From contig CAVXOR010000001.1 in the NCBI GenBank assembly GCA_963763475.1, positions 434,001-498,000 of the forward strand: 64,000 nucleotides of DNA, read 5' to 3'. Under the pieces are notes generated by a model. It saw only the letters and a list, made by a program, of their open reading frames with translations, was not told the DNA's origin and did no database searches. The position numbers were made by a program, and so were the translations under genes. Source of the DNA: AC-32 sp963763475 (GTDB lineage: Bacteria > Actinomycetota > Thermoleophilia > Gaiellales > Gaiellaceae). Positions within the stretch are counted from its first letter, which is position 1. Every line of letters starts with the position of its first letter. This document shows positions 58,543 through 64,000 of this stretch, in pieces.

Positions 58543-59409
58543 GTGAGACTTGCATACATCATTTCGGCCTACCACAGGCTGAACCAGGTCACCCGCCTCG
58601 TGCGCCGGCTTCAGGCGGACGGCACGTCCTGCTTCGTCCACGTCGATCGCAAGACCGACGATCACGAGTACGAGGAACTGATGCAGAGCCTCATCGATGT
58701 GCCGACCGTCCATTTCCTGGAGCGCCACACGTGCCACTGGGGCGGGTTTGGCCACGTCCGCGCGACGCTCAAGGGAATCGACGCGCTGCTATCGGGCGGC
58801 GCCGGCTTCGACTACGCGGTTCTTCTCACCGGGCAGGACTACCCGATCAAGTCGAACGGGTACATCGCCCGGTTCTTCGAGTCCCAGCGTCCGAGGTCGT
58901 TCATGGCCGTCTCCCCGCTGCCGAGCGAGTCGTGGAGCCCGCGCGGTGGGCTCGACCGGATCGAGTATGCGCACGTTCGCCTCCACGGACACCATGCACG
59001 GCTGCCGTTCAGGCGCGCGTTCCCCGAGGGCCTGCGCCCGTTCGGCGGCGGCGCGTACTGGTCGCTCTCGCGCGAGTGCATCGAATACGTGAGCGGCTTC
59101 GTCGCCGAGCGCCCGGACGTCGTGGCGTTCTTCCGACGCGTCGACATCCCCGACGAGATCTTCTTCCACACGATTCTGATGAACTCGCCGCTGCGAGACA
59201 CGATCGTCGACGACAATCTCCGCTACATCGATTGGGAACGAGGTCGCCGGCCGGCAGTCCTCGAGGCACGAGACATCGACGCTTTGCGCGCCTCCCCGAA
59301 GCTCTACGCGCGCAAGTTCGACGTGCATCAGGATGAGAGCGTGCTCGACCTGATCGATCGTGAGCTGCTCCACGACGAGGTCCGGGCCGAAGCGGCAGGG
59401 ACGAGCTGA
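58543..59409 (+). CDS. Core-2/I-branching-type N-acetylglucosaminyltransferase (GT14)
   Basis: 288 residues from GTG. The N-terminus has LAYIISAYHRLNQVTRLVRR and CFVHVDRKTDD, then CHWGGFGHVRATLKGIDALL, YAVLLTGQDYPIKSNGYIAR and GGGAYWSLSRECIEYV. This is the order of GT14 (branch) enzymes found in bacteria. It lacks a membrane anchor, so it is cytoplasmic. It may add a GlcNAc or xylose-type branch to a glycan. It lies six bases before the ABC permease gene, in the same transcript. Confidence 0.9.
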   Translation: MRLAYIISAYHRLNQVTRLVRRLQADGTSCFVHVDRKTDDHEYEELMQSLIDVPTVHFLERHTCHWGGFGHVRATLKGIDALLSGGAGFDYAVLLTGQDYPIKSNGYIARFFESQRPRSFMAVSPLPSESWSPRGGLDRIEYAHVRLHGHHARLPFRRAFPEGLRPFGGGAYWSLSRECIEYVSGFVAERPDVVAFFRRVDIPDEIFFHTILMNSPLRDTIVDDNLRYIDWERGRRPAVLEARDIDALRASPKLYARKFDVHQDESVLDLIDRELLHDEVRAEAAGTS

Positions 59410-59414
59410 CGCGC

Positions 59415-60320
59415 GTGGTCGAGCCCGAGGGGCACGCGCAGACGCCCGGGACGGCGGTTTCGGGAGCGGACGTCGCGGAACCGCCGCCGGCGCACACGCA
59501 CAAGCGGTGGGTCGAGAACGCCCCGTCGCACCGGTGGCGCCCGCGCCTAGACGTCCGCGAGTTGTGGGAGTCGCGCGAGCTCGTGTTCGTGCTCGCCGCT
59601 CGCAACGTCAAGGTGCGTTACAAGCAGACGGCCCTCGGCGTCGGCTGGGCGCTCCTGCAGCCGCTCGCGGGCGTGGCGATCTTCACGCTCGTGATGCACC
59701 GTGTGGCCCAGGTGCCCAGCGAGGGGATTCCGTACCCCGTGTTCGCGTACGCGGGCCTTGGGGTATGGCTCTACTTCGCGAACGGCGCGACGGTGGCAGC
59801 AGACAGCCTCGCGCAGTACCGCGACCTCGTCACGAAGGTGTACTTCCCGCGTCTTCTCGCACCCCTCGCAGCGGTCCTGCCCGGCCTGATCGACCTTGCG
59901 ATCTCAGTAGTCGCGGTCGGCGTCTTCATGGTGATCTTCCACGTCATCCCCACGGCGGCGATCGTCCTGCTCCCGTTCTGGGTCGCCGCCGCGGTCGGTA
60001 CGACGTTCGCCTTCGGTGTGTGGCTGTCGGCGTTGAACACGCGCTACCGCGACGTCCGGAACGGACTCACCTTCCTGCTCCAGATCCTGCTGTTCGCGAC
60101 GCCCGTCCTGTATCCGAGTTCGCTCCTGCACGGCTGGAAGCGTTTGCTGCTCTATCTGAACCCGATGGCAGGCGTCGTCGACGGTTTCCGCTGGTCGCTT
60201 ATCGGCACACCGCGACCGGGTGTCGCGGCTGCCGTTTCGCTCGCGGCGGGGTTCGTCGTCCTGCTCACCGGCCTCGTCTACTTCGGACGCGTCCAGCGAC
60301 ACTTTGCGGACTTCATCTAG
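59415..60320 (+). CDS. wzm: ABC-2 type polysaccharide exporter permease (Wzm/TagG family)
   Basis: 301 residues from GTG. The basic N-terminus leads to RELVFVLAARNVKVRYKQTA, the conserved entry of the family, then six helices. Hydrophobic blocks and a GFRWSLIGTPRPG loop match Wzm/TagG. It exports lipid-linked polysaccharide together with the ATPase encoded immediately downstream. Confidence 0.93.
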   Translation: MVEPEGHAQTPGTAVSGADVAEPPPAHTHKRWVENAPSHRWRPRLDVRELWESRELVFVLAARNVKVRYKQTALGVGWALLQPLAGVAIFTLVMHRVAQVPSEGIPYPVFAYAGLGVWLYFANGATVAADSLAQYRDLVTKVYFPRLLAPLAAVLPGLIDLAISVVAVGVFMVIFHVIPTAAIVLLPFWVAAAVGTTFAFGVWLSALNTRYRDVRNGLTFLLQILLFATPVLYPSSLLHGWKRLLLYLNPMAGVVDGFRWSLIGTPRPGVAAAVSLAAGFVVLLTGLVYFGRVQRHFADFI

Positions 60321-61553
60321 ATGCGCTCGGTCGAGGTGAACGACGTCGCCAAGCGGTACCGGATCGGCGAGTCGTGGCGCCCGACGCTCCGCGACGCGGT
60401 CTCGCTGCGACGATCGCGCGCGGCGCGCGACTTCTGGGCGCTCGACGGCGTGAGCTTCGCGGCGGACGAGGGCGAGGTAGTGGGCGTCATCGGCCGCAAC
60501 GGCGCGGGTAAGACGACGCTGCTCAAGGTCCTCTCGCGGATCACGGAGCCGACGCGGGGAGCCGCGCGGATGCGAGGGCGGGTCGGGTCGCTGCTCGAGG
60601 TGGGTACAGGGTTCCATCCCGAGCTCACTGGCCGCGACAACGTTTTCCTCAACGGGGCGATCCTCGGGATGCGACGGGCGGAGATCAGGAAGCGATTCGA
60701 CGACATCGTCGAGTTCGCAGGCGTTGAGAAGTTCCTCGATACGCCGGTCAAGCGCTATTCGTCCGGCATGTATCTCCGCCTCGCGTTCGCGGTGGCGGCT
60801 CACGTCGAGCCGGACATCGTTGCGGTCGACGAGGTGCTCGCGGTCGGCGACGCAGAGTTCCAGCAGCGTTGCCTAGGCAAGATGTCGCAGTTCGCCCGTG
60901 AGGGGCGCACTGTGTTCTTCGTGAGCCATGATCTCGGCGCGATCGCGCAGATGTGCCAGCGGGTGATCTGGCTCGACGGCGGTCGCATCTACCACGACGG
61001 CGAGGCGGCTACGAGCATCGAGCGTTATCTCGCGGCGCGCGCGCACGAGACTCCGCAGGTCGAGTTCCCCGCCGACGAGGAGAAAGAGGTCCAGCTCCTG
61101 TCGGTCGGGCTAACCGACGAGCACGGCGAGCAGGTCGACGCGCCCGTCCGCGATCGGCCCTTCGCGATCCGGATTCGCTTCGCCGTCAGGCGCAACGTCG
61201 GTGCGCTCGACGTGGGCGTCGCCGTGCTGACGAGCCGTGGTGTGCGGGTGCTCGAGGAGAGCTGGTCGGACGCCACGGGCGGAACGGCGCCCGCCGACGA
61301 ACCAGGGATCTGGGACGTCTCCCTGGTCGTCCCGCCGCTGCTTGCGCCAAACGACTATGCCATCGCCGTCAGGATCGCGTCCCCGTACGAGGAATTCGCC
61401 GATGAGGAGGTTCTTCGGTTCCGCCTCTGGCCCCGCTCGGACGACCGCCGCGAGCTCAGCGACCGCGACCGGATCGTGCAGCCGGGCGTCGTCTGGCGCG
61501 TCGGGGCGCGCTCGGCTGCGGTCGACGGGCAGCGCGGCGCACCCGACGCGTGA
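60321..61553 (+). CDS. wzt: ABC exporter ATPase with C-terminal substrate-binding domain (Wzt)
   Basis: 410 residues from ATG directly after the permease stop. Walker A is GRNGAGKT (58-65), the signature YSSGM (146-150) and Walker B IVAVDEVLAVGD (166-177). Residues beyond about 250 form the Wzt-C beta-sandwich domain that recognises the end of the glycan chain before export (FAIRIRFAVRRNVGALDVGV). The last bases overlap the next gene by four. Confidence 0.93.
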   Translation: MRSVEVNDVAKRYRIGESWRPTLRDAVSLRRSRAARDFWALDGVSFAADEGEVVGVIGRNGAGKTTLLKVLSRITEPTRGAARMRGRVGSLLEVGTGFHPELTGRDNVFLNGAILGMRRAEIRKRFDDIVEFAGVEKFLDTPVKRYSSGMYLRLAFAVAAHVEPDIVAVDEVLAVGDAEFQQRCLGKMSQFAREGRTVFFVSHDLGAIAQMCQRVIWLDGGRIYHDGEAATSIERYLAARAHETPQVEFPADEEKEVQLLSVGLTDEHGEQVDAPVRDRPFAIRIRFAVRRNVGALDVGVAVLTSRGVRVLEESWSDATGGTAPADEPGIWDVSLVVPPLLAPNDYAIAVRIASPYEEFADEEVLRFRLWPRSDDRRELSDRDRIVQPGVVWRVGARSAAVDGQRGAPDA

Positions 61554-62769
61554 GCTGCATGGACGGTGCGGCGGCACGTCCGCTGCGCATCCTCTTCGTC
61601 TCGCGCGAGTACCCGCCTCAACCGGGACGCGGCGGGATCGGCGGCGGCGGCATCGGCTCTTACGTCGAGGAGATGGCGCATGCGCTCGTGAGCCGCGGCC
61701 ACAAGGTCCACATCCTCTCGTGCGCGGAGGGACAGCCCTACCAGGACTTCCGCGATCGCGGCGTCGAACTGCACTTCAGAGGCGTTCCGCGACTCCTTCG
61801 GAAGGTGAGGCGTCGTCTCCCCGGAACCGCGTTCCGGCTCGAGGGTGCGCTCGCTCGATTCCGCGAGTACCGACGGTTGCAATCGGCATCGACGTAGTCG
61901 AGGCGCCGGGCTTCTTTGCAGAAGGACTGATGTTCGGCCTGCTGAGAACGCGTCCTCTCGTCGCGCACCTGCACACGCCCCTCGCGCTCGTAGAGCGACA
62001 CAATTCCGAATCGTTTCGCTGGACCCTCGACGCGACGCTTGCCGACCGTCTCGAGCGATTCGCCGTCCGGCGCGAGGCCGTCGTGACATGCCCGTCTCGT
62101 CTCCTCGCGCAGGATGTGATGAGCGAACGCTGGGCGGTCGATGCCGCGCCGGACGTCGTTCGCTATCCAATCGACCTCGGCCGCTGGGACAGGCTGCAGC
62201 CGCCGGAGCAGTCCCCGCCGCGCGTCCTCGCCGTCGGGCGCCTCGAGGGGAGGAAGGGCCCGGAGGTACTCGTGGAAGCTGCGGCGCTCATCAAAGACGA
62301 GATACCGGGATCGAGGTCGTGTTTATCGGTCGTTCGTCCCTCCACCACGGCATCCCGTACCGCGATTGGCTCGGGAAGGAGGCCGGCGGCTTCGCGCTCC
62401 GTGCCGCTTCATCGAGTCCGTCCCTCACGCGGAGATGGCGACGTGGTACGCGATGTCGCGTGTGGTCGCGCTCCCGAGCCGATACAACTTCCCGTACACG
62501 GGGCTCGAGGCGCTGCCTTCAGGTCGATCGCTGTCTGCACCGACCAGACGGGCGTCGCGGAGCTCATCCGCGGGACGAGCGCGGGCGCGATCGTCCCCGT
62601 CGATGACGCGAACGCGCTCGCCAACGCCGGTGCCCAGGCGCGCGCTGTCGTCGAGCGCGCGTGCGCGCCAGACGTGATCGCTGAGCGGCGAGAGGCCTGC
62701 TACCGGGAAACGATCGCACTCTGGCATACGCGACGGCCGCGCCAGGTCGTACCGCAGCCGTCGCGGTAG
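61550..62769 (+). CDS. Family 4 glycosyltransferase, multiple frameshifts
   Basis: The first frame carries RILFVSREYPPQPGRGGIGG up to 61897. Protein continues in others with VEAPGFFAEGLMFGLLRTRP, RVLAVGRLEGRKGPEVLVEA, EVVFIGRSSLHHGIPYRDWL, ALPSRYNFPYTGLEAL (donor-site region) and DQTGVAELIRGTSAGAIVPV, to 62769. About four shifts. Near 405 residues. It is the only glycosyltransferase immediately downstream of the exporter pair. The end overlaps the convergent methyltransferase by 70 bases, so its exact stop is unsure. Confidence 0.7.
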
Positions 62770-63443
62770 AGGACGCCGATTCCGCCGTATTGCGACCTCG
62801 CACCATCGGGAGCGACGTCGACGAACTCCACATATGGCCGCCCCAGTTTGATCTCGTTCCAGAAGCGGTCGACCTCGCACGCCGGCGCCTGCAAATGCGG
62901 CACGATGTCGTGGAAGGCGATCGGACGGCCGACGCCGACGAGCGGCGCGTACATCGCGAAATCCTGTTTCACGCCGTCGTAGCTGTGGTCGCCGTCGATC
63001 ATCAGGAAGTCGATCTCGCGGCCGCATAGGATCTCCTCGAGCCGCGCACGTGTTGCCGGGTCATGTGAGTCTGCCCGCAGGATATGCAACTCCTGCTCGC
63101 GCCGGCCGTAACGACGCAGAGTCGCGTCATCTGCGGGTGGTGAGTCGACGCCGCCGAACGGCCCGCCGGGCAAGTCGATGCTAACGAGCGTCGCCCTTGG
63201 GTCTGCCGCATCGCACCAGGCAGCGAACGTTCCGCCACGCGCGGTGCCGATCTCCACGACGACGTCGGGAGCCTCGCGACGGACGAGCGCGACGAGCGGA
63301 GCGAGCTCGCGCAGCTTCTGCATGGCACCACGCCGCTGCGCACGGTGCGCCGTCGCGAGGCTGCCCCAGAACCCAGGCTCCCACAGGGGATAGACGTGAA
63401 GCATGTTGCGGACGGCGACGCGCTCGCGCCGCAGCCGCCTCAC
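62700..63443 (-). CDS. Class I SAM-dependent methyltransferase (CmcI/Methyltransf_24-like)
   Basis: GTG 63443 overlaps the upstream stop by four bases and gives 247 residues. VVVEIGTARGGTFAAWCDAA is motif I, LVSIDLPGGPFGG motif II, and IDFLMIDGDHSYDGVKQDFA the metal-binding catalytic loop typical of cephalosporin-hydroxylase-like O-methyltransferases. It probably methylates a sugar of the exported glycan. Unbroken. Confidence 0.88.
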   Translation of the reverse strand: MRRLRRERVAVRNMLHVYPLWEPGFWGSLATAHRAQRRGAMQKLRELAPLVALVRREAPDVVVEIGTARGGTFAAWCDAADPRATLVSIDLPGGPFGGVDSPPADDATLRRYGRREQELHILRADSHDPATRARLEEILCGREIDFLMIDGDHSYDGVKQDFAMYAPLVGVGRPIAFHDIVPHLQAPACEVDRFWNEIKLGRPYVEFVDVAPDGARSQYGGIGVLYRDGCGTTWRGRRVCQSAIVSR

Positions 63444-64000
63444 TGGCGTCTGCACGGAACCGTCGCGTACCAGACGTTTGGTGGAGAGGGAGATACGAGG
63501 ACTTTGACATGGAGTGCTCCCGGTGCGCAGCGACTGCGCGCGCCGGCAAGTTGCCGGTCCCATCGCGGCCCTCGCGAGCGGTCGGTCGTGAGAGAGAAGT
63601 TCACGGCGAGAAGCGCAGCGAGCCAGACGAGCCCCGCATACCGGATCCAACGCGAAACGGCCCCGGGGTGGATCTCGGGCGCGGCGTCGACGAGCGCGAG
63701 GATTACTGCCGTGGTCAGCAGGAAGGGCACAAGGACATACCGCGCTGCGTTCAGCTGAACTGTCTGCACCTCGGGATCGAGTTCGGCAGTGCCGCGCCCG
63801 ACGAGCTGGACGCAGAAGAAGAGGCCGCCGTAGCCGAGCGCGAGGAGCGAAAACGCAACGCGGCGGCGATCGCTCCCGAGCAAGAGTCCCCCGATCGCGG
63901 CCGCGATGATTAGCAGAGCGGCGTATGCGAACCCGCGCCCGTATGCCGACCAAGCGTGCCCGAGATAGCGGTCACCCACGAGCAGGCCGCCGGCGACCCG
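63440..64000 (-). CDS. Polytopic membrane protein, C-terminal part (5' end outside the window)
   Basis: The frame is open to base 64000. Four hydrophobic helices are visible (FAYAALLIIAAAIGGLLLGS, VAFSLLALGYGGLFFCVQLV, LVPFLLTTAVILALVDAA, IRYAGLVWLAALLAVNF), followed by a soluble tail with RGPRWDRQLAGARSRC. This tail resembles those of GT-C-like glycosyltransferases of actinobacterial glycan loci. No named family is certain. Confidence 0.65.
   Translation of the reverse strand, partial: RVAGGLLVGDRYLGHAWSAYGRGFAYAALLIIAAAIGGLLLGSDRRRVAFSLLALGYGGLFFCVQLVGRGTAELDPEVQTVQLNAARYVLVPFLLTTAVILALVDAAPEIHPGAVSRWIRYAGLVWLAALLAVNFSLTTDRSRGPRWDRQLAGARSRCAPGALHVKVLVSPSPPNVWYATVPCRRQ

Overview
The window is very GC-rich, uses GTG starts heavily and packs genes with 4-base start/stop overlaps. 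These traits, and secreted proteins carrying Ig-like repeats of the TISGSPVVGQTL type, suggest a high-GC actinobacterium, possibly of the Thermoleophilia. That placement is an inference; there is no rRNA or other marker here. Almost the whole 64 kb encodes synthesis, modification and export of cell-surface polysaccharide.

Left edge (1-2015): the end of a DHA2-type MFS transporter and a convergent eIF2B-family protein. Region A (2040-20928, all plus strand) is one long directon ending at a clear hairpin terminator. It holds three ATP-grasp enzymes, an AglD-like membrane protein, GT2 and GT4 glycosyltransferases, a GT-C-like membrane protein, an O-antigen ligase/polymerase, a short initiating sugar-phosphate transferase, a FemAB-like aminoacyltransferase split by two frameshifts, two PQQ-like beta-propeller proteins, a Wzz-like protein and a DPM-type glycosyltransferase. 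ATP-grasp ligases with a FemAB protein suggest a glycan decorated with amino acids or peptides.

Region B (21.0-29.2 kb) has a small hypothetical gene, a GT2 fused to a degenerate methyltransferase-like domain, a second AglD-like protein, a tiny membrane protein, a frameshifted GT-C protein, a sulfotransferase and two methyltransferases. Region C (29.2-33.9 kb) is a 1308-residue secreted polysaccharide deacetylase with ten chitobiase C-terminal-like repeats, including an almost perfect 837-bp tandem duplication, followed by two small genes.

Region D (33.7-51.5 kb, mostly minus strand) is a Wzx/Wzy-type locus: a Wzz/BY-kinase, a flippase, an O-antigen ligase, an O-antigen polymerase, several GT4 and GT2 enzymes, a CDP-paratose 2-epimerase-like enzyme, a methyltransferase, a GT87-like mannosyltransferase and a second sulfotransferase. 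Region E (51.8-58.3 kb) has methyltransferases, a GT4, a GH26-like secreted hydrolase with Ig-like repeats and a small secreted protein. Region F (58.5-64 kb) has a GT14 enzyme, a Wzm/Wzt ABC exporter, a GT4, a methyltransferase and the end of a membrane protein.

Sequence quality matters. From about 25 kb on, and in one gene near 14.7 kb, most large genes carry single-base frameshifts, while their protein similarity continues across frames and their junctions with neighbours stay intact. This looks more like assembly indel error than decay. For those genes I give the reconstructed span.
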